Under the pieces are notes generated by a model. It saw only the letters and a list, made by a program, of their open reading frames with translations. It made no database searches and was not told the origin of the DNA. A stretch of DNA of 37,144 nt, taken from an uncultured Candidatus Pelagibacter sp. (GTDB lineage: Bacteria; Pseudomonadota; Alphaproteobacteria; Pelagibacterales; Pelagibacteraceae). The stretch lies in contig CAJQRP010000037.1 of NCBI GenBank assembly GCA_905612365.1, positions 1 through 37,144 on the forward strand, given 5' to 3'. The position numbers and the translations under genes are program-made. Positions 18,082-27,253 of the stretch are shown piece by piece (position 1 is the stretch's first letter; each line of letters begins with the position of its first letter).

Positions 18082-18186
18082 ATGACAAAATCATTCCTAA
18101 TCGCAATTTGCATAATAATAGTAATTGCTTTAATACTCTTTCCACTATTTGTTTCTTACAAAGCACAAAAAAATAGAAAAAAATAA
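18082..18186 (+). CDS. 34-aa single-pass membrane microprotein (candidate)
   Basis: ATG at 18082, TAA at 18184-18186: MTKSFLIAICIIIVIALILFPLFVSYKAQKNRKK. Below the ORF-track length cutoff; fills the gap between two same-strand genes. Confidence 0.6.
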   Translation: MTKSFLIAICIIIVIALILFPLFVSYKAQKNRKK

Positions 18187-18189
18187 ATA

Positions 18190-18735
18190 ATGTTTGGTCA
18201 ATTTTTAAATATAATTGTTCGGTCTATAAAATTAGATAAAACTCTTTACAAAGATAATAAGAACTTTGGTGAAGCTGCAATATATTTTGCAGGTTTAATA
18301 ATGATACTAGATGGCTTAGCTGGTGCTGTTGCTGCAAATACTGTTATTAAAACTGCTGTTGCAATGTCTGGCTTAACTGCCATTCTTACTTGGTTTGTTT
18401 GGGCACTTTTTATTTACGTTATTGGTGTAAAATTATTTCCAGATAAAGAAACTAAAGTTCCATTTAAAAAAGTATTAACAGCTGTGGGATTTGCCCATGC
18501 GCCAGGGCTTTTAAGATTTTTTGCTGTAACACCAGATTTAATGATTCCAATAATATTTCTAACTCAATTCTGGATATTTGCAGGATTAATCATTTCAACA
18601 AAACAAGTTTTAAATCTAAAGTCTAATTTTAAATCATTTGGAATAGTCTTTTTAGCTTTTTTAATAATTGCTTTTCTCTCAATATCGTTTGTGATGAGCA
18701 AAATGAATGCACTGCCTATAAGCAATATTAGTTAA
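18190..18735 (+). CDS. Yip1-domain-like integral membrane protein
   Basis: ORF 181 aa with several TM helices; layout and FGEAAIYFAGLIMILDGLAGAV... / KVLTAVGFAHAPGLLRFF resemble bacterial YIP1-domain proteins. Confidence 0.65.
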   Translation: MFGQFLNIIVRSIKLDKTLYKDNKNFGEAAIYFAGLIMILDGLAGAVAANTVIKTAVAMSGLTAILTWFVWALFIYVIGVKLFPDKETKVPFKKVLTAVGFAHAPGLLRFFAVTPDLMIPIIFLTQFWIFAGLIISTKQVLNLKSNFKSFGIVFLAFLIIAFLSISFVMSKMNALPISNIS

Positions 18736-18929
18736 ATTGGAAATATAGTTTTTGAAAGTTTACAAGAATTGCAGGTTTTAAATCCTGTTAAAATTAAATT
18801 TTGAGAAACACTTGGGTCTTCTTTTTTACACTCTTCACAAAAATCATCTAATTGAAGAACTTCTTCATCATTATTAGTTTGATCATCAAAATCTTTAGTC
18901 ATTATCAGTAAGGCCAGCACCTGCTCCAC
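18732..18929 (-). CDS. Small CxxC-containing (putative zinc-binding) protein
   Basis: ORF 65 aa with CEECKKED...CNSCKLSK (two CxxC pairs); overlaps upstream gene by 35 bp, same strand. Confidence 0.65.
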   Translation of the reverse strand: MEQVLALLIMTKDFDDQTNNDEEVLQLDDFCEECKKEDPSVSQNLILTGFKTCNSCKLSKTIFPI

Positions 18930-19506
18930 CTTGCTTTAGGCTTTCATTTTCCTCAACAAAAGTTTCTTCTGAAAGCTTATAGAGTTCATTCCATTCTTTT
19001 TCTTCAAACGAGTCTCTATTTTCTAAAACTTTTAAGTAAATATTTTCAGCAGACTCGATAATTTCGTTTTTAGTGTAATTAGAATAAATATTATTATTGA
19101 AATTTAATAAAAACTCTCTGTCATCCATTTTTAAAAATATTCTTTTACCAATCACCTCTGCTGCCCTACTTACAAATGGTAAGAAAAGTAGTGGATATGA
19201 GACTTTTTTAAACGTTATCTCGTTTAAAGTTTCTAAAGTTTTAATCTGATCTAAAAAATTTACCCCTGCAATTATTGGACAATATTCATTTTTATTGGCG
19301 TCATTGTCTTTTTTTATGATGCTGGTATTCTCTAATCTTAATTCTTTTTTTTTCTTAAAAAAACTATTTAAGTTTTTAATTCCAGGTAGGCTAAAAATCT
19401 CAAGTAGTCTTATATTTTTTCCAATCTCTTCTGCTATACCCCACGAATATCCTGCGGCCCTACTTGATCTTTTAGAAACTGTATCTATTTCGCTTAATGA
19501 TCTCAT
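18895..19506 (-). CDS. DUF3726-like protein
   Basis: ORF 203 aa; MRSLSEIDTVSKRSSRAAGYSWGIAEEIGKNIRLLE resembles DUF3726 N-termini. Confidence 0.65.
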   Translation of the reverse strand: MRSLSEIDTVSKRSSRAAGYSWGIAEEIGKNIRLLEIFSLPGIKNLNSFFKKKKELRLENTSIIKKDNDANKNEYCPIIAGVNFLDQIKTLETLNEITFKKVSYPLLFLPFVSRAAEVIGKRIFLKMDDREFLLNFNNNIYSNYTKNEIIESAENIYLKVLENRDSFEEKEWNELYKLSEETFVEENESLKQGGAGAGLTDND

Positions 19507-19511
19507 GTTGA

Positions 19512-21164
19512 TTAATTATAAACCCAATGTTCATCAAAGTTTTTTAATTGCTCTGGTAAGGGTGCTCCTTGGAACATGCATATTCTTAACCATTTATCAG
19601 AACGTGGATCAAATTTTAAAGCTCCAAAAAAAGATAATTTTAATCTCAGCATATCAATAGGCATTATTTTTTGACCAATTGTATTATCTTGTATTTCAGA
19701 ATAAGGAAATTTCTCTACTATAAACGCTCTTCTAACAACGTGTCTTAATTCATTATTAGTTGATAAAAATTTAGCAATGGTCAAGCTATTTTTAGTAACC
19801 GATAACAATTCATAAAGCTTTTTAATGTCTCTTGCAATTGCTAGAGGTTGCTCTAACTCAGCTCCCACTTCATCAAATCTATTTGCTAGTCTTGGCTCTT
19901 CTTTATTTTTTGAAATAAACCAAAAATTTAAATTATTTTCATCTTTGGTAAAATCTATCGTTAAGATATCTGGATATTTTTTTTCTAGAATCAGCTTTAA
20001 GTCTTCTACCGTTCTTTCAGTTGGAATATTAAAATATTTTTCTTCTTCAGAACTCATTTCTTTAATTAAAGGTGAAGTAATATCGTCATAAGGTTCCATC
20101 ATCATTGAGACAACATATTCAATACATTCCTCACAATATTCTTTTTCTAAATGCAGATACAGTTCATTAAAAGCATAATCTTGCTCAAAATTAAAATCGT
20201 TATCTAGGTAGACAATAAATTCATTAAGATCTTTTAATAAAGATTTAATTTTATTTATTTGATATTCACTTTCTGTATTCCAAGAAGTGATATTTTTTAT
20301 TGATTTTTTTAGACATTCTAAAAATAAGTTTTTATCTTTCTCTGATACTGCTTTTATCTCTCTTATCTTTTTTAAAGAAATCTCTCTTGCAGAAATCCAA
20401 TTATTTAAAAGAGTTGGGTGGTTAACAATAAATGGAGCCATTCCTAGCCCTGTAGAATTTCCTATTCCTAAACTTTTACAAATATTAATGTCAAGATTTA
20501 CAGCTTTTTTTGGGTTCTTACTTTTTGCAACGTGATTAACTTGATCAAAAGTAAATTGCCTAACTAAATAAACCAACATCATCTCCAACCTAAAAGGACC
20601 ATATATTTCCTCTCTATCTTTAATTCTAAATCTATCTGCTAAGCCAAATTTACCTGACCCATAAACTGCTGTGGTTCTATATAAATAACCAACACTAGTT
20701 ATTAAGTCGTTATCAGGTTGCTTACCTTCACTTAAACATTCAACCACATGATTGAAAACTCTAACTGATTTATTGGCTCTTGAAAGGGTTAACTCTTTAT
20801 ACGAAAGCCTGCCAAATTCTTGTTTTGGTACTTCGTTTTTTAATCTTTCAATATCTTGTTTTAAAGGAACGCCATCAAAAAGTGTAAAGGCTGCATCCCA
20901 TTTAGTAGCTATAACTCTATCTGATCTTTCATTTTCATCTAATTCGTTTGCATAACAAATTAATGAATACACTCTATTTTTTTTCTTAAATGAATAAACC
21001 GCAGTGCCATAACCATGCTCATTTAATTCAAATAAATCTCTTTTATAATCCCAATCTTTAAACTCTTTTAAAAAACTTCTTAAAAATGAAAGTTTAGATT
21101 GATGAAAAGACCCTAGTCTTGATAATTTCATTACTACATTGGGGTCTCTTAAGGAGATATTCAT
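19512..21164 (-). CDS. Conserved-looking 550-aa protein of unknown function
   Basis: Long ORF, operonic spacing with both neighbours; no family recognised. Confidence 0.8.
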   Translation of the reverse strand: MNISLRDPNVVMKLSRLGSFHQSKLSFLRSFLKEFKDWDYKRDLFELNEHGYGTAVYSFKKKNRVYSLICYANELDENERSDRVIATKWDAAFTLFDGVPLKQDIERLKNEVPKQEFGRLSYKELTLSRANKSVRVFNHVVECLSEGKQPDNDLITSVGYLYRTTAVYGSGKFGLADRFRIKDREEIYGPFRLEMMLVYLVRQFTFDQVNHVAKSKNPKKAVNLDINICKSLGIGNSTGLGMAPFIVNHPTLLNNWISAREISLKKIREIKAVSEKDKNLFLECLKKSIKNITSWNTESEYQINKIKSLLKDLNEFIVYLDNDFNFEQDYAFNELYLHLEKEYCEECIEYVVSMMMEPYDDITSPLIKEMSSEEEKYFNIPTERTVEDLKLILEKKYPDILTIDFTKDENNLNFWFISKNKEEPRLANRFDEVGAELEQPLAIARDIKKLYELLSVTKNSLTIAKFLSTNNELRHVVRRAFIVEKFPYSEIQDNTIGQKIMPIDMLRLKLSFFGALKFDPRSDKWLRICMFQGAPLPEQLKNFDEHWVYN

Positions 21165-22132
21165 TGGTTCATTTCTTTATAAAAATTGTACCAGTTGTTT
21201 CCAAGAATTCCATTAACTTCACTTTCTGAAAAACCAACCTTTTTAAGTCCTACTTCTAAATTTTCAAAGCCTCTTGCATCTAAAAACCAATCAGGTTGTT
21301 TTGGGAAACCAGGTTTATTTTTTGACCCTTCTCCATAATTTTTGCTTTTAGTCCAAGTACCATTTCTCATCCACTCAACAATAGTATCTGGTTGGTTTAA
21401 ACAAAGATCTGAACCTATTCCAATTTTTTCAGCTCCCATAATCTCAGCTGTCTTAGCTGTCATTTCACAAAAGCTTTCTAAAGAACAATCAGTTCCATCT
21501 TTTAAATGATGAGGATATAAAGATAGACCCAACATTCCTTTATGTTTTGATAAAATCTTTAATAATTCATTTGATTTGTTTCTCTTAGCTGGATGCCAAA
21601 ATGATGGGTTTGCATGGGTTATTGCAATTGGTTTTTCACTTATCTTAATTGCATCAATTGTACTTTTTTCTGCTGAATGAGACATGTCTATTACAAGACC
21701 TAGTCTATTCATTTCTTTAATCACCTCTTTACCAAAATTAGTAATTCCACTATCTATTGCTTCATAACATCCTGTCGCTAGTAATGACTGATTGTTATAG
21801 GTAAGTTGCATAAACCTGCATCCCAAATCGTAAACTTTTTCAACCAATCCAATATCATCTTCAATGGGTGAGCAATTTTGAAAACCAAAAAAAACTGCTG
21901 TTTTATTTTCAGATTTAGCTTTTTCAATATCTTTAAAACTTTTGCCGTGAAAAATTAAGTCAGAATTTTCTGAAAAGTAATTTTTCCAGTTTTTTAATAC
22001 TGTTTTTAGCTCATCAAAATCTTCATGATAAACTATGGTTACGTGGATTGCATCCAGTCCTGCTTGTTTATTGATCTGAAAAATTTCTCTAGACCAGTTA
22101 CAATATTGTAAATTATCAATTTTAAAATTCAT
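21161..22132 (-). CDS. Membrane (renal-type) dipeptidase, peptidase M19 family
   Basis: ORF 21161..22162, likely start Met at 22132 (MNFKIDNLQYCNWS). VDAIHVT..., VIDMSHSAEKSTIDAIKISEKPIAITHANPSFWHPAKRN, IGIGSDL: M19 metal-site motifs. Confidence 0.92.
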   Translation of the reverse strand: MNFKIDNLQYCNWSREIFQINKQAGLDAIHVTIVYHEDFDELKTVLKNWKNYFSENSDLIFHGKSFKDIEKAKSENKTAVFFGFQNCSPIEDDIGLVEKVYDLGCRFMQLTYNNQSLLATGCYEAIDSGITNFGKEVIKEMNRLGLVIDMSHSAEKSTIDAIKISEKPIAITHANPSFWHPAKRNKSNELLKILSKHKGMLGLSLYPHHLKDGTDCSLESFCEMTAKTAEIMGAEKIGIGSDLCLNQPDTIVEWMRNGTWTKSKNYGEGSKNKPGFPKQPDWFLDARGFENLEVGLKKVGFSESEVNGILGNNWYNFYKEMNQ

Positions 22133-22247
22133 TATGATCTTATTTGTTTTAAAGAATATCAATAAGATAGATAAATTCTATTAATTTTATTGAAATTTTG
22201 GGGTTAATTTGAAATAACAATTTACGTTAGAATAAAAATTACAACAA

Positions 22248-22739
22248 ATGGCTAAAAATAAATTAAACAAAGTATCAATTGTTATGGGTAGTCAATCTGA
22301 CTACAAAACCATGATATTTTGTCAAAATATTCTTAAAAAATTAAATATAAAATTTGAAACAAAAATAATATCAGCTCATAGAACCCCCAATAGAATGTAT
22401 GAATTTGCTATTAATGCTGAAAAAAATGGTATTGCAGTAATTATTGCTGGAGCTGGTGGATCTGCGCATTTACCAGGAATGATTTCAGCCCTTACATCTC
22501 TACCAGTACTAGGAGTTCCAATTGAAAGCAAAAAGCTTAAAGGACTTGATAGTCTTTTATCTATTGCGCAAATGCCAAAAGGAATACCAGTTGGAACATT
22601 AGCAATTGGAGAAGATGGTGCAATTAATGCTGCCTTATTAGCTGCATCTATTATTGGTCTTAGTGATTTGACTGTCAAAAAAAAATTAAACCAGTTCCGT
22701 TTAAGTCAAAGCAAATCTGTTAAAAAAAAACCAAAATAG
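22248..22739 (+). CDS. purE: N5-carboxyaminoimidazole ribonucleotide mutase
   Basis: ORF 163 aa; VSIVMGSQSDYKTM...ISAHRTPNRM...AGAGGSAHLPGMISALTSLPVLGVP...GLDSLLSIAQMPKGIPVGTLAIG. Confidence 0.97.
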   Translation: MAKNKLNKVSIVMGSQSDYKTMIFCQNILKKLNIKFETKIISAHRTPNRMYEFAINAEKNGIAVIIAGAGGSAHLPGMISALTSLPVLGVPIESKKLKGLDSLLSIAQMPKGIPVGTLAIGEDGAINAALLAASIIGLSDLTVKKKLNQFRLSQSKSVKKKPK

Positions 22740-22748
22740 TTTTAAAAT

Positions 22749-23795
22749 ATGTCTAAACCAATTCTTGGAATTATAGGTGGAGGTCAGTTAGGTAGTATGC
22801 TTGCTATTGCTGCAAATAAACTTGAAATTAAAACAGTTATTTTTTGTGATGATGTTGATGCTCCTGCACAAAATTTTTCTAATGATTTTGTACACGGTGA
22901 ATATAGTGATCAAAATAAGATTAAAGAATTTTTAAATAAAGTTGATGTTGTAACATATGAATTTGAAAACATTCCATATGAAACATTAAATGAAATTAAT
23001 AAGATAAAACCTGTTTTACCTAAACCTTCTGTAAATAGAATAATTCAACATAGATTAGCAGAAAAAGACTTTATCAATAATCTTAATATAAGAACTACAA
23101 GATATGTATCTATTGAAAAAAAATCTGATATGGAAACAGTTGAAGATTTACTGCCAGGTATACTTAAAACTACAACACTCGGGTATGATGGCAAAGGGCA
23201 ATACCCTGTTAGTAGTTTGGAAGATTTAGATTCAATTAATATTGATTATTCAAAAGGTTATATTTTAGAAAAATTAGTAAAATTAAAAAAAGAAATCTCA
23301 ATAATTATTACTCGTTTTAATGATCAAAAATATGAAATTTATGAGCCTATAGAAAATATACATGAAGACCAAATTTTGAAAAACTCTAAAATTCCAGCAG
23401 CGATTAGTGACAAAATATTAGAGCAATCAAAGCTATGGGCAACTCTAATTTCAGAGGAATTAAAATATGTTGGAACATTATGTGTTGAGTTTTTCATTGA
23501 TAGGAATGACAACCTTTACGTAAATGAAATTGCACCAAGAGTTCATAACTCAGGGCACTTAACAATTGACGCATATAATATAAGTCAATTTGAAAATCAT
23601 GTAAGAGCAGTTTGTAAGCTAGAACAGATACCTCTTAAAAAAATATCAAATGCAATGATGACAAATATAATTGGTGACCAAATTACTAATTACAGAAACA
23701 AAGAGTATAACGAAAATGAATATTTCTTTGATTATCTTAAGAAAGAAATTAAACAAAAAAGAAAAATGGGACACCTAACAACCCTTCTTAAGTAG
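22749..23795 (+). CDS. purK: N5-carboxyaminoimidazole ribonucleotide synthase
   Basis: ORF 348 aa; ILGIIGGGQLGSMLAIAANKL, VNEIAPRVHNSGHLTIDA; adjacent to purE. Confidence 0.97.
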   Translation: MSKPILGIIGGGQLGSMLAIAANKLEIKTVIFCDDVDAPAQNFSNDFVHGEYSDQNKIKEFLNKVDVVTYEFENIPYETLNEINKIKPVLPKPSVNRIIQHRLAEKDFINNLNIRTTRYVSIEKKSDMETVEDLLPGILKTTTLGYDGKGQYPVSSLEDLDSINIDYSKGYILEKLVKLKKEISIIITRFNDQKYEIYEPIENIHEDQILKNSKIPAAISDKILEQSKLWATLISEELKYVGTLCVEFFIDRNDNLYVNEIAPRVHNSGHLTIDAYNISQFENHVRAVCKLEQIPLKKISNAMMTNIIGDQITNYRNKEYNENEYFFDYLKKEIKQKRKMGHLTTLLK

Positions 23796-23806
23796 ATATT
23801 ATTCAA

Positions 23807-24274
23807 ATGTTAAAATCAATAGAAGGAAATTTCGATAATCCAGAAGTTCATGGGTTTCTTATCAAACATTTCATTGAGTTAAGATCTGTATCACCTGAAG
23901 GGAGTGCTCACGTACTTGATATAGCTGGTTTAAAAGACCCATCTATTAAATTTTGGAGCCTATGGGAAGAAAATGACTTAATGGGTAGTGGTGCATTAAA
24001 ATTCCTAGATAAAGAACATGGTGAATTCAAATCTATAAGGGTTAGTGACAACTTTAGAGGCAAGGGAAATGGCATAAAAGTCATAAATCATCTAATTAAT
24101 GAGGCAAAAAAACTTAATATTAAAAGATTAAGTTTAGAAACCGGTGCTGGTGACTTCTTTTTAACTGCTAGAAAATTGTTTAATAAGTGTGGTTTTGAGG
24201 CCAGTGAGCCCTTCTCCCACTATAAAAAAGATATCAACTCTATTTATATGACCATGCTAATTAGCAACAAATAA
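23807..24274 (+). CDS. GNAT-family N-acetyltransferase
   Basis: ORF 155 aa; SIRVSDNFRGKGNGIKVINHLINEAKKLNIKRLSLETG. Confidence 0.9.
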   Translation: MLKSIEGNFDNPEVHGFLIKHFIELRSVSPEGSAHVLDIAGLKDPSIKFWSLWEENDLMGSGALKFLDKEHGEFKSIRVSDNFRGKGNGIKVINHLINEAKKLNIKRLSLETGAGDFFLTARKLFNKCGFEASEPFSHYKKDINSIYMTMLISNK

Positions 24275-24392
24275 GTCTCTAGTTATTTAATTTTTTAAAT
24301 TTAGTTGACAAAACCTCAATAAATCTAAACAAAGCGTGAATTGCTTAATTATAAGTAATAAAAGTAACACAATAAAAAGTAAGAAGATAAAT

Positions 24393-24599
24393 ATGAGTCT
24401 ACAAGGAAAAGTAAAATGGTTCAATCCAACTAAAGGTTTTGGTTTTATTGAAAGAGAAGATAAAGAAAAAGATGTATTCGTTCACGTTTCAGCTGTAAGA
24501 GATGCTGGTATGAACGGTTTAGATGAAGGTCAAGCTTTGACTTTTGAAGTTGAAGATGGTCCAAAAGGTCCTTCAGCGGTAAATTTAAAAACTGCATAA
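24393..24599 (+). CDS. Cold-shock (CspA-family) protein
   Basis: ORF 24336..24599, real start [35 protein letters not shown] at 24393. Confidence 0.96.
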   Translation: MSLQGKVKWFNPTKGFGFIEREDKEKDVFVHVSAVRDAGMNGLDEGQALTFEVEDGPKGPSAVNLKTA

Positions 24600-24612
24600 T
24601 ATTCACACTTTC

Positions 24613-24676
24613 TATTGGCTGCGATTTTTTAATTAAATTAATTTTTTAATTATTTAGCTAAATATTTCAGCCAATA
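24613..24676. other. Inverted repeat TATTGGCTG ... CAGCCAATA enclosing AU-rich loop, downstream of cold-shock gene
   Basis: Perfect 9-bp arms at 24613-24621 and 24668-24676; 46-nt loop with internal AATTAA/TTAATT complementarity. Confidence 0.7.
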
Positions 24677-24732
24677 CCGACTAGCCCTGCCAAATTTTAT
24701 TTTAAAATATTTCTTAACTAAATTTCTTTTAA

Positions 24733-25626
24733 TTAAAAAATATTTTCGAGATATTTTATTACATCTTTACTTTTAGGGTCGCCTGCGAAGCATTCAGTTA
24801 ATGCTAATCTGTGATAGCCTCCAAGAGCTGCTTTCTTTTTACATTTTGAAGATGTGAGGTTAACAAATTTAACTTAGCTAAGGTTTCCAAACATAGAATA
24901 ATCCTCTGGACTATTAAAGATATCTTTATCATGGGTAATTATTAAAGCATTTAATTTGGACAAATCTTCAGCAAAACTATAATATCTTATATTGGTCTAC
25001 CAAGGCCAATCTTCTCTATTTTGAACTGTGCCTCCCGCACCAGGATGAAGTCCTATTACTCCTTGGATTAAATTAGAAAATTCTACTTTCAACTTAATTG
25101 ATTGCCAGCCTCCAGAAGAATGACCGGCTAAAACTATATTTTCAAATCCTTTTGCCCTTAGGTTTCAACTTTACCTTTGATAATTTTTCTTTTTTTATTT
25201 TTTTTTGCTAATTAATATAGTTCCATTTTTGTCTTTATTTTTAAATCTAAATTTACTAATTTCTTATGAGCTTTCCACATTTTAGTTTGTTCTTTATCTG
25301 ACCACCCTTTTACACCAGAACAAAGACGATAAATTACTATAGTAAAGTTTTTAATTTTTTGATTATGAAGATTACGTATTACCTTTGGAACTCTATTATG
25401 CTCACTAAGATATTTATCTATTTTTTTAACCACATGAGAGCCATGGGAATAGATGACTAAAATAGTATTTTTTTTGTCAGAAATGTTATCAATAGAATAA
25501 AATTTTTCCATTATTCTCAATTAAATCATTATCTTTTGAAACTTTTTTTAAATCTTTATCAAACTGTTTGTCTGCAAATGAATGGTTGGATAGTAGTAAA
25601 CTGAGAATGATTGTTATTAAATTTTT
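24733..25626 (-). pseudogene. Disrupted secreted alpha/beta-hydrolase gene
   Basis: Fragments in different reverse frames in collinear order: signal peptide-like LITIILSLLLSNHSFADKQFDKDLKKVSKDNDLIENNGKILFY; NTILVIYSHGSHVVKKIDKYLSEH...; KDKNGTILISKKK; GFENIVLAGHSSGGWQSIKLKVEFSNLIQGVIGLHPGAGGTVQNREDWPW*; YYSFAEDLSKLNALIITHDKDIFNSPEDYSMFGNLS*; GGYHRLALTECFAGDPKSKDVIKYLENIF*. GHSSGG matches a GxSxG nucleophile elbow. Confidence 0.82.
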
Positions 25627-25690
25627 TTATATGCCTTATATTTATAATAAAGATATTGCATAATGCTTAAAATTATAATTATTATAGATT

Positions 25691-26038
25691 ATGGAAAAAA
25701 GACAAATAATAGACTTTAACAATCTTAAGTTTAAGCCCTTTGACAACTATGGTGTTGTTGTGCCTGGTATGAGCTGGCACAAAATAAGCTATAATAAAGA
25801 GAATGGTGGTCAAGGAACTTATGTTCTCAAGATGGAGCCAGGTTCAAAGAGCTTGCTTCATGAGCATACTGGGTTTGAAGAATTTTTAATGTTAGATGGT
25901 GAATTAACTGATCCTGATGGTAAAATTTTTAAGAAAGGTGACTTTATATCTTTTGAGCCAGGGTCGAAGCACTCTTCTCACACAATAAATGGTTGCTTGG
26001 TCCTAGTTTTTATGAGAGGAATTAATAAAACAATCTAA
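25691..26038 (+). CDS. Cupin-domain protein (ChrR-like cupin)
   Basis: ORF 115 aa; MEPGSKSLLHEHTGFEEFLMLDGELTDPDGKIFKKGDFISFEPGSKHSSHT. Confidence 0.88.
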   Translation: MEKRQIIDFNNLKFKPFDNYGVVVPGMSWHKISYNKENGGQGTYVLKMEPGSKSLLHEHTGFEEFLMLDGELTDPDGKIFKKGDFISFEPGSKHSSHTINGCLVLVFMRGINKTI

Positions 26039-26062
26039 TTAAATTATTTTCAAAACTATATT

Positions 26063-26809
26063 ATGATCGGTATCTTAGGTGGAATGGGAACTCAGGCAGG
26101 TTTAGATTTTTGTAATAAACTGGCTATGCTTAATAGAGGCAAGATTGATCAAGAGTACCCTCTTTTCATGCTTTACAATAAGTCTAATATACCTGGAAGA
26201 CCAGAGTCAATTGGTGTTCAGACTAAAAGATTTTCAGACCTCCCAAGAAATTATCAAAGCAATACAAAATATAATAAAGTTTTAAAAAGCTTATTCGAGG
26301 GTTGCAGATTACTGGAGAAAAGTGGTTGTAAATTCATTGTCATACCTTGTAACACTGCTCATTATTGGTACGAAGATTTGATAAAAAAAATAAAAATTCC
26401 AATCATAAATATGCCTAAAGAAGTTTTTTTAAATACAAGAAAAGTTTGTAAAATAAATTCAAAAATTGGACTTCTTGCAACAGAGGGTACTTTAAAAACA
26501 AAAATTTATGAAAAATTATTTAAGGATGAATATAAAATAATTACACCTCTTCAAGATCTGCAAATTAAATCAGTTAATAAAACTATCAAACATGTCAAAA
26601 TGGGAAATATAAAACTAGCTGAAAAATCTATTAAACCAGCTATTAATTATTTAATTAAAAATAATTGTAAAAAAATTATATTGGGTTGTACAGAATTACC
26701 TATAGCAATTTTTGCATTTAAATCACTGAAAAATGTAAAAATGTCAAAACTATATTTAGATCCAAATTTAATATTAGCTAATGCATCTATGGCAAAATAT
26801 AGTAAATAA
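26063..26809 (+). CDS. Aspartate/glutamate racemase family protein
   Basis: ORF 248 aa; IGILGGMGTQAGLDFCNKL, FIVIPCNTAHYWYEDL, KKIILGCTELPI. Confidence 0.93.
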   Translation: MIGILGGMGTQAGLDFCNKLAMLNRGKIDQEYPLFMLYNKSNIPGRPESIGVQTKRFSDLPRNYQSNTKYNKVLKSLFEGCRLLEKSGCKFIVIPCNTAHYWYEDLIKKIKIPIINMPKEVFLNTRKVCKINSKIGLLATEGTLKTKIYEKLFKDEYKIITPLQDLQIKSVNKTIKHVKMGNIKLAEKSIKPAINYLIKNNCKKIILGCTELPIAIFAFKSLKNVKMSKLYLDPNLILANASMAKYSK

Positions 26810-26812
26810 AAG

Positions 26813-27253
26813 ATGCTTCCTAAAATCAAAAAACCTTATGTTATTAATTTAGCTGAAGTCATTTACAAAAATATAGCTGATATTAAAAAAAATAATTTAG
26901 ATATTTCTAATATAGACGCTATTGAGGGTTTCATAGGTACAAAAAAATATGAGGAAATAAGTAGCGGTAAGTTTCATGATGATTGGTTTGAGTATTTAAA
27001 AAATAATGAATTTATTGATAAGGATAGTGGAGAGAAGATACCTGACGAAACTATTAAACTTTTAAACGTACAAAAGGATGCCACAGTAAAACAGCTAATA
27101 AAGTATCCAGAGCTATATTATGCTAAAAGCTCTTTCCCACTTGAAATTTCTCAGCATGCTTTTGATTTTTTATGGAGAATGTGTGAAAGTTATGAGCTGT
27201 GGTGCAAAGAAACTGGGCAATCAGAACAACTTTTATTGAATATTACTGATTAG
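26813..27253 (+). CDS. Hypothetical protein
   Basis: ORF 146 aa immediately downstream of the racemase, 3-nt gap; no family recognised. Confidence 0.65.
   Translation: MLPKIKKPYVINLAEVIYKNIADIKKNNLDISNIDAIEGFIGTKKYEEISSGKFHDDWFEYLKNNEFIDKDSGEKIPDETIKLLNVQKDATVKQLIKYPELYYAKSSFPLEISQHAFDFLWRMCESYELWCKETGQSEQLLLNITD

Noticed and set aside
25212-25520. 102-aa ORF as an intact gene
   Set aside because: Collinear fragments of the same hydrolase in other frames flank it on both sides, so it is better explained as a pseudogene piece.
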